Shown here piece after piece: positions 27,068 through 34,983 of a stretch of 64,000 nt of DNA. The number at the start of each line of letters is the position of its first letter. Position 1 is the stretch's first letter. The position numbers were made by a program, and so were the translations under genes. The notes under the pieces are model-generated. The model was not told the origin of the DNA. It searched no databases and saw only the letters and a program-made list of their open reading frames with translations. The DNA comes from Sphingomonas leidyi (lineage in GTDB: Bacteria; Pseudomonadota; Alphaproteobacteria; Sphingomonadales; Sphingomonadaceae), in assembly GCF_011761945.1 (NCBI RefSeq), contig NZ_JAASQV010000001.1, positions 1,984,001 through 2,048,000 of the forward strand, in the 5' to 3' direction.

Positions 27068-27402
27068 CGCGCGCCCTGTTCGTCCTCGACCTGGAAAATG
27101 ATCCGGAGCTGATCTCCGCCTATGAGGCGCGTCACGCGCCCGGCGCCGTATGGCCGCAGGTCATTCGCGCCATCCATCAGCTTGGATATCGCGACATGGA
27201 GATCTGGCGCGCCGCAGACCGCCTGGTCATGCTCGCCGAAATCGCGCCGGCCGGCCTGGCTTCCCTCGATTCCGATCTCCAGCCAATCGTGACGCAGTGG
27301 GAAGCCGAGATGAGCGCCTATCAGCGACCCATCCTGCCCGACGGCCCGAAATGGCTGCCGATGACGCGGATCTTCGCGCTCGACGAGCAGCCGGCGCCAT
27401 GA
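27064..27402 (+). CDS. L-fucose mutarotase of the RhaM/COG3254 family
   Basis: The 112-residue cytoplasmic protein is a small ferredoxin-like mutarotase that interconverts alpha and beta anomers. Visible features are LDLENDPELISAYEARH at the start, the RDMEIWRAADRLVMLAEI core, and the PDGPKWLPMTRIFAL end, matching the L-rhamnose mutarotase fold family. In non-phosphorylating fucose clusters this family member acts on L-fucose so that the dehydrogenase gets the right anomer. ATGA overlaps on both sides tie it to the permease and dehydrogenase. Confidence 0.88.
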   Translation: MTRALFVLDLENDPELISAYEARHAPGAVWPQVIRAIHQLGYRDMEIWRAADRLVMLAEIAPAGLASLDSDLQPIVTQWEAEMSAYQRPILPDGPKWLPMTRIFALDEQPAP

Positions 27403-28424
27403 TTCCGCGCCGGTCCATTCCCCGCGCGGGGATCGAAGTCAGCGAGATCGGATTCGGCGCAGCCCCGCTTGGCAATCTCTATCATCCGATCAGCGATCTC
27501 CAGGCGAAGACCACGCTCGAGTGCGCGCTCCAGGCGGGGATGCGCTATGTCGATACGGCACCGCATTATGGCCATGGCCTGAGCGAGCGGCGGACCGGCG
27601 ACGCGCTACGCGAGCGGCCGGGCATCGTGCTGTCCACCAAGGTGGGGCGGTTGCTGCGCGCGGATTCCACGCTCCGGGGCAGCGCCGAACGACAGGGCTT
27701 CCGCTCCGCCCTGCCCTTTGTCGGTCATTATGACTATACATATGATGCCATTCTGCGTTCCTATGAGGACAGCCTCCAGCGGCTGGGCCTGGCCAGGATC
27801 GACTTGCTCTTCGTCCACGACATCGGCGCGAGAACGCACGGCGCGCGCAACGCGCATTATTTCGATCAGTTGACCAAGGGGCGCGGCTTCGAAGCGCTGC
27901 AGCGCCTGCGCGACGAGGGGGCCATTGCGGGCTTCGGCATCGGGGCAAATGAGTGGCAGGCCGGTCTGGACGCGCTTGCACGGGCGGACTGCGACGTGAT
28001 GCTGCTGGCCGGCCGCTACACCTTGCTCGAGCAGGGTGCCCTAGACCAGTTCCTGCCGCGCTGCCTCGATCGGCAGGTCGCCGTCGTGATCGGCGGCGCC
28101 TATAATTCCGGCATTCTCGCAACCGGCACCATGCAGGGAGGGGAATTGCGCTACGATTATGGCGAAGCGCCGGCGGACATAGTGGCGCGCGTCGCCAGGC
28201 TCGAGGCCCATTGCCGGGACTTTCAGGTTCCGCTGGCGGCGGCGGCGCTGCAATTCCCGCTGGCCCATCCCGCCGTCGCGAGCGTGATCCTGGGCCTGGG
28301 AGCGCCCGCGCAGGTCGAGGAGACGATCCAGCTCCACCGGCTTCGCATTCCGTCGCAATTCTGGCTGGCCCTTCGCGACGCCGGCCTGATCGCCGAAGAC
28401 GCGCCCGTTCCGGCGGATCGCTAG
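27399..28424 (+). CDS. L-fucose dehydrogenase (aldo/keto reductase)
   Basis: The 341-residue aldo/keto reductase should oxidise L-fucose to L-fucono-1,5-lactone with NAD(P). It has YVDTAPHYGHGLSERRTGDAL (catalytic Asp and Tyr), LSTKVGRLLR (catalytic Lys), DLLFVHDIGART (catalytic His) and the C-terminal cofactor site VASVILGLGAPAQVEE. It is closest in pattern to D-threo-aldose/L-fucose dehydrogenases. Its stop is directly followed by the lactonase ATG. Substrate is inferred from the operon. Confidence 0.9.
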   Translation: MIPRRSIPRAGIEVSEIGFGAAPLGNLYHPISDLQAKTTLECALQAGMRYVDTAPHYGHGLSERRTGDALRERPGIVLSTKVGRLLRADSTLRGSAERQGFRSALPFVGHYDYTYDAILRSYEDSLQRLGLARIDLLFVHDIGARTHGARNAHYFDQLTKGRGFEALQRLRDEGAIAGFGIGANEWQAGLDALARADCDVMLLAGRYTLLEQGALDQFLPRCLDRQVAVVIGGAYNSGILATGTMQGGELRYDYGEAPADIVARVARLEAHCRDFQVPLAAAALQFPLAHPAVASVILGLGAPAQVEETIQLHRLRIPSQFWLALRDAGLIAEDAPVPADR

Positions 28425-29249
28425 ATGCGCATCGATTCGCACTTCCATCTCTGGCGGCCGGCACGCGGCGACTATGGCTGGCTGACCCCGGCAGCCGGCG
28501 GCCTCTATCGGGATCATGAGCCGGACGAATTCGCCCCCCTGCTGGCGGCGCATGGCATCGACGCCGCGATCCTTGTCCAGGCGGCCCCCAGCGCGGCGGA
28601 AACCGAATTTCTGCTCGCCCATGCCGAGCTGCATCCCTGGATCGCGGGCGTGGTCGGCTGGACCGACATGGCGGCCGGCGACGCCCCGGCCCGCATCGCC
28701 GCCCTGGCGGGAACGCCGAAATTGCTTGGCTTGCGTCCCATGCTGCAGGATCTGAGCGACCCGGCATGGATATTGGACGACAGGATCCGGCCCGCCCTTC
28801 AGGCGATGGCACGGCACAGCCTTGTCTTCGATGCGCTCGTCCGCGCGGCACAGCTGCCCGCGATCCGGGTGCTCGCGGCGCGCCATCCCGATCTCTCGAT
28901 CGTGCTCGATCATTTCGGCAAACCGCAAATCGGCGATGCGCCCGGCAGCGCGTGGATGGACGCGATCTCCGCCCTGGCCGACGCCCCCAATGTCGCGGTC
29001 AAGTTCTCGGGGCTGCTCACCGAGTCCCCCGCGGGCGCCGACGCGACCACCCTCGCGCCATTCTTCGACCATGTCGTGCGCCGGTTCGGCGCCGGCCGGA
29101 TGATCTGGGGGAGCGACTGGCCGATCCTGACCATGGCGGGCACCTATGCGGACTGGCTCGCCATCTCGCACGCGCTGCTCGCCCCGTTCGGCAGCGGTGC
29201 GCGCAAGGCAATTCTCGGTGCCAACGCGGCACGCATCTACAAGATCTGA
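28425..29249 (+). CDS. L-fucono-1,5-lactonase (amidohydrolase family 2)
   Basis: The 274-residue amidohydrolase opens the fuconolactone produced by the upstream dehydrogenase. It has the IDSHFHLWRP metal site, PWIAGVVGWTDM, LDHFGKPQIG and MIWGSDWPI with the terminal Asp ligand, as in COG3618 lactonases and dicarboxylate lactonases. Length fits. It follows the dehydrogenase stop with no gap. The reaction is inferred from the complete pathway around it. Confidence 0.9.
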   Translation: MRIDSHFHLWRPARGDYGWLTPAAGGLYRDHEPDEFAPLLAAHGIDAAILVQAAPSAAETEFLLAHAELHPWIAGVVGWTDMAAGDAPARIAALAGTPKLLGLRPMLQDLSDPAWILDDRIRPALQAMARHSLVFDALVRAAQLPAIRVLAARHPDLSIVLDHFGKPQIGDAPGSAWMDAISALADAPNVAVKFSGLLTESPAGADATTLAPFFDHVVRRFGAGRMIWGSDWPILTMAGTYADWLAISHALLAPFGSGARKAILGANAARIYKI

Positions 29250-29260
29250 CGGAGGCAATC

Positions 29261-29998
29261 ATGACGAAGCCTGGCCGGCTGGCAGGGAAAACCGCGCTCG
29301 TGACCGCGGCGGCACAGGGCATCGGCCGGGCAACCGCGGAACGCTTCGCCGCCGAAGGGGCCATGGTCTGGGCAACGGACGTGAATCTGGCGGGCCTGTC
29401 CGGCATTGCCGGCTGCGAGACGGCGCAGCTGGACGTTCGCGACGGGGCGTCGATCGCCGAGGCGCTCGAGCGCACCGGCCCACTCGACATCCTGTTCAAT
29501 TGCGCGGGGACGGTGCCCGGCGGAACGATCCTCGATTGCTCGCCGGATGACTGGGCCCTGGCCCATGACCTCAACCTTGCGAGCATGTATCGGATCGTTC
29601 GCGCCACATTGCCCGCCATGATCGCGCGCGGCGGCGGGAGCATCCTCAACATGTCCTCGGTCGCCAGTTCCATCAAGGGCGTCCCCAATCGGTTCGCCTA
29701 TGGCGTCACCAAGGCCGGAGTCATCGGCCTGACCAAGGCCGTCGCGGCCGACTTTGTCGGCCACGGCATCCGGTGCAACGCGATCTGTCCCGGCACCATC
29801 GAAACGCCGTCCCTGCACGAGCGCCTGCGCGCGACGGGAGACTATGATGCAGCGCTGGCCGCCTTCGTCGCGCGCCAGCCGATGGCCAGGCTCGGCCTGG
29901 CTTCCGAAGTCGCCGCCCTGGCGCTCTATCTGGCTTCGCCGGAAGCCGCGTTCACGACGGGCCAGATCCATGTGATCGATGGGGGCTGGACCAACTGA
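29261..29998 (+). CDS. 2-keto-3-deoxy-L-fuconate dehydrogenase (SDR)
   Basis: The 245-residue short-chain dehydrogenase oxidises C4 of 2-keto-3-deoxy-L-fuconate to the 2,4-diketo acid. The cofactor site is VTAAAQGIGRATA with WATDVN after it (Asp, so NAD preferred). NCAG is present, as is the catalytic Ser of NMSSVASS with the YGVTK Tyr/Lys pair. The IRCNAICPGTIETPSL segment matches this subfamily. A GGAGG Shine-Dalgarno site lies 6 bases before the ATG. It sits between lactonase and hydrolase in pathway order. Confidence 0.92.
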   Translation: MTKPGRLAGKTALVTAAAQGIGRATAERFAAEGAMVWATDVNLAGLSGIAGCETAQLDVRDGASIAEALERTGPLDILFNCAGTVPGGTILDCSPDDWALAHDLNLASMYRIVRATLPAMIARGGGSILNMSSVASSIKGVPNRFAYGVTKAGVIGLTKAVAADFVGHGIRCNAICPGTIETPSLHERLRATGDYDAALAAFVARQPMARLGLASEVAALALYLASPEAAFTTGQIHVIDGGWTN

Positions 29999-30023
29999 TC
30001 AAGCGTTCAAAGGAGCTTTGCGT

Positions 30024-30863
30024 ATGAAATTGCTGCGTTTCGGCCCGATCGGCAGCGAGAAACCGGGCCTTCTCGATGCCGCGGGCAATATCCGCGATCT
30101 GAGCGGCGTTATCCCCGACATCGATGGGAGCACCGTCACGCCCGAAAGCCTGGCGCGGCTGCGCGCGCTCGATCCGGCAAGCCTCCCCCGGGTCGAGGGA
30201 ACCGCGAGGCTGGGCGCCTGCGTCGCGCGCCCGGGCAAGTTCGTCTGCATCGGGCTCAACTATGCCGATCATGCCGCCGAAACCGGCGCGGCGATTCCGG
30301 ACGAGCCGATCGTGTTCATGAAAGCGACCAGCGCGCTTTCCGGACCGAACGACCCGATCCTGAAGCCCAGGGGGTCGACCAAGCTCGATTGGGAAGTCGA
30401 GCTGGCATTCGTCGTCGGAAGCGATTGTCGCTATGTCGACGAGGCCGAAGCCGCGGCCGCGATCGCCGGCTATTTCGTCTGCAACGATGTTTCCGAACGC
30501 GCCTTCCAGCTGCAATCCTCGCAATGGGACAAAGGGAAGGGCTGTGACAGCTTCGGTCCGATCGGGCCCTGGCTGGTGACGCCGGACGAGATTGGCGACA
30601 TCGGAAACCTGCACATGTGGCTGGAAGTCAACGGGAAGCGATTCCAGAATGGCTCGACTTCGACGATGATCTTCCGCCCGGCTTTCATCCTGTCCTATCT
30701 GAGCCGTTTCATGAGCCTGCAACCGGGCGACATCGTCACCACGGGTACGCCTCCGGGGGTCGGCCTCGGGCAAAACCCCAATGTCTGGCTCAACAGCGGC
30801 GACAGGGTCTCCCTGGGGATCGCGGGCCTGGGCGAGCAGCATCAGCAAGTCGTCGACGCCTAG
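30024..30863 (+). CDS. 2,4-diketo-3-deoxy-L-fuconate hydrolase (FAH family)
   Basis: The 279-residue fumarylacetoacetate-hydrolase-family protein cleaves the diketo acid to pyruvate and L-lactate. It has the small N-terminal domain (KLLRFGPIGSEKPG) and the FAH core: CIGLNYADHAAETGA, EVELAFVVG (metal Glu), CNDVSERAFQ, KGKGCDSFGPIGPW and VTTGTPPGVGLGQ. The chosen ATG follows an AAAGGAG site; a longer open frame upstream lies inside the preceding gene. It is the last gene of the fucose operon and converges with the EamA gene. Confidence 0.92.
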   Translation: MKLLRFGPIGSEKPGLLDAAGNIRDLSGVIPDIDGSTVTPESLARLRALDPASLPRVEGTARLGACVARPGKFVCIGLNYADHAAETGAAIPDEPIVFMKATSALSGPNDPILKPRGSTKLDWEVELAFVVGSDCRYVDEAEAAAAIAGYFVCNDVSERAFQLQSSQWDKGKGCDSFGPIGPWLVTPDEIGDIGNLHMWLEVNGKRFQNGSTSTMIFRPAFILSYLSRFMSLQPGDIVTTGTPPGVGLGQNPNVWLNSGDRVSLGIAGLGEQHQQVVDA

Positions 30864-30881
30864 CTCCGATGTGCGCGATCG

Positions 30882-30918
30882 ATCCCGGGCCACCGTCCCT
30901 CTCGACGCGGCCCGGGAT
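30882..30918. terminator. Inverted repeat between convergent genes, possible bidirectional terminator
   Basis: A perfect 10-bp stem ATCCCGGGCC / GGCCCGGGAT (30882-30891 and 30909-30918) with a 17-base loop sits in the 66-base gap between the convergent FAH and EamA genes. No T-run follows on either strand, so it is a weak or rho-assisted terminator, or an mRNA 3' protecting hairpin. Confidence 0.5.
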
Positions 30919-30929
30919 TGCCGCCGCGT

Positions 30930-31793
30930 TCAAGCGAAGCGCCTGGCACCCGCCACGCAGAGAATGACGATCACGGTCGATGCGACCATCGTCCATGCAA
31001 CGGGCTCGCCGAGCAACAGGCCCGCAAGCAGCAAGCCGAAAAACGGCTGCATCAGCTGAAGCTGGCCGACGCCCGCGATGCCGCCGAGCGCGAGGCCGCG
31101 ATACCAGAACACGAAGCCCAGCATCATCGAGAACACCGAGACATAGGCGAACCCCGTCCAGGCGCGCCAGCCGATGTCCGCGAAACTCGCAGGCATGGTG
31201 GCGAGCGCGATCACCGCCATGACGGGCAACGAAAGGAGCAGCGCCCAGCTGATGACCTGCCATCCGCCCAGGCGCCGCGAGAGCGTCGCGCCTTCGGCAT
31301 AGCCGAGCCCGCACAACAGGATCGCAGCGACCATCAACAGGTCGCCAGCCATCGAACCGCCACCGCTATGATAGAGCGCGAAGCCCGCAACCGTCGCTGC
31401 GCCGATGGAGGAGAATATCCAGAAGATGGGCTTGGGCCGCTCGCCGCCCCGCAGAACCCCGAAGACGGCGGTGGACAGCGGCAGCAGGCCGATGAACACC
31501 ACCGAATGCGCCGCGGTGATATGCTGCAGGGCGAACCCGGTCAGCAGCGGGAAGCCGACGACCACGCCGATCGCGACGATAAGAAGCGGCAGGAGGTCTC
31601 CACGCGCCGGCATGTCCTGGCGAAGCCCCAGCAGGAACGCCGCCCCCAGCAGTGCCGCGATGGCCGCACGGCCGGAAGTCACGAACAGCGGCGTGAACTC
31701 GGCAACCGCGACGCGGGTCGCCGGCAAGGACCCGCTGAAGATGACGACGCCCAGCAGCCCGCTTCCCCAGCCGGCGGTAGTTCTTTCCATCAT
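30930..31793 (-). CDS. EamA/DMT-family transporter
   Basis: The 287-residue protein has ten hydrophobic segments in two EamA repeats, the layout of drug/metabolite exporters. Recognisable pieces are FSGSLPATRVAV in helix 1, ITAAHSVVFIGLLPLSTAVFG in the first repeat, and LQLMQPFFGLLLAGLLLGE in the second. It is divergent from a MocR-type regulator with a dyad between them, a frequent pairing in which the regulator controls the exporter. The cargo is unknown; amino acids or vitamers are common in this family. Confidence 0.9.
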   Translation of the reverse strand: MMERTTAGWGSGLLGVVIFSGSLPATRVAVAEFTPLFVTSGRAAIAALLGAAFLLGLRQDMPARGDLLPLLIVAIGVVVGFPLLTGFALQHITAAHSVVFIGLLPLSTAVFGVLRGGERPKPIFWIFSSIGAATVAGFALYHSGGGSMAGDLLMVAAILLCGLGYAEGATLSRRLGGWQVISWALLLSLPVMAVIALATMPASFADIGWRAWTGFAYVSVFSMMLGFVFWYRGLALGGIAGVGQLQLMQPFFGLLLAGLLLGEPVAWTMVASTVIVILCVAGARRFA

Positions 31794-31870
31794 TCCCTCG
31801 CTTTCGGCGCGTGGAATAGGACGCCACTACTGGCCACGACAGCAACAATGCCCTACAATATACAGAAACC

Positions 31871-31892
31871 GTATGGTTGAATTGATCCATAC
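31871..31892. promoter_or_regulatory. Dyad between EamA and MocR genes, candidate operator
   Basis: A perfect inverted repeat GTATGG-N10-CCATAC lies in the 118-base divergent gap, ending 20 bases before the regulator start. MocR-type regulators bind paired sites in such gaps, so this is a plausible operator for both genes. Confidence 0.5.
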
Positions 31893-31911
31893 ACATGCAT
31901 GAGCCAGGCCA

Positions 31912-33315
31912 TTGAAACCGCATCGGCGCATCGGCACGCGCACGGAAGAGCTGATGGATGCGATCCGCACCAGGATTGCGAGCCGCGCGCTCGCGACCGG
32001 CGATCGCCTGCCGTCGGTACGGGCATTTGCCGAGACGATGGGCGTATCGCCGTCCACCGTCGTCGAAGCCTATGACCGGCTGGCGGCGGAGGGAGTCATC
32101 CGGGCGCGCCGGGGTTCGGGTTTCTATGTAACCGGCGCGAACATGCCGCCCTTGTCGGTGGGCGAAATCGGGCCGCGGCGCGACCGCGCGGTGGACCCGT
32201 TCTGGGTATCCCGCCAGTCGCTGGACGCCGACGGGACGATGGCGATGCCGGGATGCGGCTGGCTTCCCGCCGAATGGATGCCGAATGCGGCGCTCCGGCG
32301 CGGGCTACGCGAGCTCGCCCGCTCCGATTCCTCCATATTGTGCGACTATGGCAGCACGCGCGGATCGCTGAAGCTGCGCCGCCTCCTCCTCGGCCTCTTC
32401 GCCGACGAAGGCATCGAAGCCGGCGCGAACCAGCTACTCCTGACCGGATCCGGCACCCAGGCGATCGATCTGATCTGCCGCTATCTGCTGCATCCCGGCG
32501 ATACGGTGCTGATCGACGATCCCGGTTACTTCAATTTCCAGGCGCTGCTTCGCGCGCATCGGGTCGAGATCGTCGGCATCCCCCATATGCGGTCGGGCCC
32601 GGATATCGCCGCATTCGAAGCGGCGCTGCACGCATATCGGCCGCGGCTCTACATCACCAATTCCGCACTGCACAATCCGACGGGCGCGACCATGTCGCCC
32701 CAGACCGCGCATCGATTGCTGAGCGCCGCGGCCGCCCATGATCTGGTGATCGTCGAGGACGATATCCTCGTCGAATTCGAACCCTCCCCCTCGCCTCGCC
32801 TCGCCGTTCTCGACGGGCTCGATCGCGTCATCCGGATCGGCAGCTTCTCGAAGACGCTCTCCGCATCCGCGCGCTGCGGCTATGTCGCGGCCCGTGCCGA
32901 CTGGATCGACGGCTTGGTCGACCTCCAGGTAGCGACGAGCTTCGGGGGCCCCAGCCCCATGGCAACCGAATTGCTCGCGGATGTCCTCGCGGGCGGAAGC
33001 TATCGCAAGCATATCGGCGAGTTGCGGCAGCGCCTCGCGCGTTCGCGCGATCAGGCGGCCCAGCGCCTGGCGAGCCTTGGCATCGTTCCATGGACCATGC
33101 CAAGGGGTGGCTTCTACCTGTGGTGCCGCCTGCCCGACGGGCTGGACTCCGCCGATATCGCCCGCCGCTGCATGGACGAGGGCGTGATACTCGCTCCCGG
33201 CAATGTATTCAGCATCTCGCAATCCGCGGCCCCGTTCCTCCGCTTCAATGTCGCGCAAATGGAGGGCGACCGAGTCTATGAGGCGCTTCGCATCGCCATG
33301 GCGGCCACGCGCTAG
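31912..33315 (+). CDS. MocR/PdxR-type regulator: GntR helix fused to aminotransferase fold
   Basis: The 467-residue protein joins a GntR winged helix (residues 10-75: GDRLPSVRAFAETMGVSPST) to a class-I aminotransferase-like domain. That domain binds pyridoxal phosphate through the Lys in IGSFSKTLSASARCGY and has NSALHNPTG and EDDILVEFEP. Such proteins are regulators rather than aminotransferases. The reading frame can start only at TTG (31912) or an internal ATG at 31954. The internal start would cut into the helix, so TTG is used. It is divergent from the EamA exporter, its probable target. Confidence 0.88.
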   Translation: MKPHRRIGTRTEELMDAIRTRIASRALATGDRLPSVRAFAETMGVSPSTVVEAYDRLAAEGVIRARRGSGFYVTGANMPPLSVGEIGPRRDRAVDPFWVSRQSLDADGTMAMPGCGWLPAEWMPNAALRRGLRELARSDSSILCDYGSTRGSLKLRRLLLGLFADEGIEAGANQLLLTGSGTQAIDLICRYLLHPGDTVLIDDPGYFNFQALLRAHRVEIVGIPHMRSGPDIAAFEAALHAYRPRLYITNSALHNPTGATMSPQTAHRLLSAAAAHDLVIVEDDILVEFEPSPSPRLAVLDGLDRVIRIGSFSKTLSASARCGYVAARADWIDGLVDLQVATSFGGPSPMATELLADVLAGGSYRKHIGELRQRLARSRDQAAQRLASLGIVPWTMPRGGFYLWCRLPDGLDSADIARRCMDEGVILAPGNVFSISQSAAPFLRFNVAQMEGDRVYEALRIAMAATR

Positions 33316-33393
33316 GCTGGCTGCGCAGGCAGGAGCGCCGCTGGACCGACGACGCTTCGCGACCACCCCGCATGGGCCGGTGACGCATGCGGA

Positions 33394-33993
33394 TCAGTTC
33401 GGCGCCGGGGATCCCATGCGCGCCGCGGTGAGCACTGCATGGCGCGTGACCTTGCCGGCATCGTCCTTGTAGACGACGTCCGTCGAGAAACCGTCCGGGC
33501 CAAGCGTATCGGTCAACACGCCCGTACGGCCCGGGCCAGGGTTGAGCAGCGTCCAGGTCATCGTCTTCGCCGTGCCGTCCCAACGGCCCACGAACTCGCT
33601 GGCAAGGCCGATCGACGAGAAATACCAGCGCCGGTAGACGCGCTGGGTGGAGTCATACCGGTACAGCACGACATATTCCTCACGCTCCTTGCCGTTCGAG
33701 GCACTGCCGTCGAGCTGGATGAACTGGCCGTTATAGGCCAGCCGCGCCCTGGCCTGCCCGGCAAAGCGAAGCTCCTGTCCCGGGGACTCGGCGGATTGCA
33801 CGCGCGTGGCAATGCTCCAGTCCCCCAGCAGCGGCGTCAGCACCTGCAGCTCTGCCGGAGCGGGGCTCCCCATATAGGGCAACCCTGTCTCCTGCGCGGG
33901 GGTCGCTTGCGGCGGGGACGGGACATCGCCCCATGCGGGGACGGGAAAGGCCGCCAGAACCAGAAAAGCGTGCAGCAACACGGTACGAGACAT
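33394..33993 (-). CDS. Exported DUF1579-like protein of unknown function
   Basis: The 199-residue protein starts MSRTVLLHAFLVLAAFPVPAWG, a good signal peptide. The rest looks like a small beta-barrel: LLGDWSIATRV, FIQLDGSASNGKEREEYVVLYRYD, RWYFSSIGLASEFVGRWDG and TMTWTLLNPG. These resemble DUF1579-family proteins, in which a lipocalin-like fold is expected. No function is known. It converges with the MocR gene and has no operon partner. Confidence 0.75.
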   Translation of the reverse strand: MSRTVLLHAFLVLAAFPVPAWGDVPSPPQATPAQETGLPYMGSPAPAELQVLTPLLGDWSIATRVQSAESPGQELRFAGQARARLAYNGQFIQLDGSASNGKEREEYVVLYRYDSTQRVYRRWYFSSIGLASEFVGRWDGTAKTMTWTLLNPGPGRTGVLTDTLGPDGFSTDVVYKDDAGKVTRHAVLTAARMGSPAPN

Positions 33994-34322
33994 CCGCCGG
34001 CTCCCTGATGGCCAGCCCCATCATGGCGGTCCACCGGTTCAACTAGAGTCCGGCGATGATGGCCGCCTTGGTGGATTCCTCAAGCATGGTTAGGGCAAGG
34101 AATCGAAGCTAGGCAAGCCGGCTCCGGCGCTCGAAGATACGATGATCTCTTTGGGCAGCCTGTTGTCGCCGCCCGCACGAAATGCCGCGAATTCCCGAGA
34201 TGGCGACCAATCGCCGCCAATGGCCGCTCGTCCCCGCCGGGCTCGTTTCGCACCGACATGGTTTCGTCTCCTGCCCCTTCTATGCCGAATGCGGCAATGT
34301 CGGGATCTGAGGAGCTGCCATC
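33994..34322. other. Gene-free stretch upstream of the methyltransferase
   Basis: This 329-base gap separates the divergent DUF1579-like and methyltransferase genes and must hold both promoters. Apart from the GAGGAGC Shine-Dalgarno site just before the methyltransferase ATG, no repeat, hairpin or credible small gene is seen. Confidence 0.5.
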
Positions 34323-34964
34323 ATGAGCATCGCGAGCGACGCCCGTTTCTGGGATCGGGCCGCACGGAAATACGCCGGAAGCCCGATCGCGGACCAGGCC
34401 GGCTATGAGCGGACGCTGGAGCGGACCCGCTCCCTGTTGAGGCCGCGTGACAGCGTGCTGGAGCTGGGCTGCGGAACGGGAACGACGGCACTGCTGCTCG
34501 CGGGCGCGGTGCAAGACTATCTTGCGACGGATATTTCCGCGGAAATGATCGCGATCGCCAGCGGGAAACATGCCGCCGCCGCTGCCCCTCTCCTGGCCCT
34601 TGTCTTCCGCCCCACGACCGCGGAAGCGCTCGCATCCGGTGCCGTGCGGTTCGACGAGGTTCTCGGCTTCAACTATCTCCATATGGTCCGCGACCTGCCT
34701 GGGACCTTGCGCGACATCCACGCCCTGCTCGCGCCCGAAGGCCTGTTCATTTCGAAGACCCCGTGCGTCGGAGACATGAACCCGCTCATCCGGCTTGCCC
34801 TGCCGGCCATGCGCGCAATCGGAAAGGCACCCTATGCGGGTGTATTTCGCGCAGAGGAACTGAGCCGGCACATAAGCGCCGCAGGCTTCGACATTCTCGT
34901 CACCGAGAACCATGCGACAAGGGGCAACGACAATCGCCCCTATATCGTGGCGCGGAGGAAATGA
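34323..34964 (+). CDS. Class I SAM-dependent methyltransferase
   Basis: The 213-residue cytoplasmic protein starts with FWDRAARKYAGSPIADQAGYERTL, then the SAM-binding motif VLELGCGTGTTALLLAG, the acidic loop YLATDISAEMIAIA, and the EGLFISKTPC strand. This is the UbiE/Coq5-like small-molecule methyltransferase group. The substrate is unknown and neighbours give no hint. It converges with the GMC gene, 19 bases between stops. Confidence 0.85.
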   Translation: MSIASDARFWDRAARKYAGSPIADQAGYERTLERTRSLLRPRDSVLELGCGTGTTALLLAGAVQDYLATDISAEMIAIASGKHAAAAAPLLALVFRPTTAEALASGAVRFDEVLGFNYLHMVRDLPGTLRDIHALLAPEGLFISKTPCVGDMNPLIRLALPAMRAIGKAPYAGVFRAEELSRHISAAGFDILVTENHATRGNDNRPYIVARRK

Positions 34965-34983
34965 CGGGCGGCGGCGCCTGCCG

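Noticed and set aside
33994..34322. Possible small gene upstream of the methyltransferase (88 codons, 34142-34408)
   Set aside because: It overlaps the methyltransferase start in another frame, has no Shine-Dalgarno site and an Arg/Pro-rich random look.
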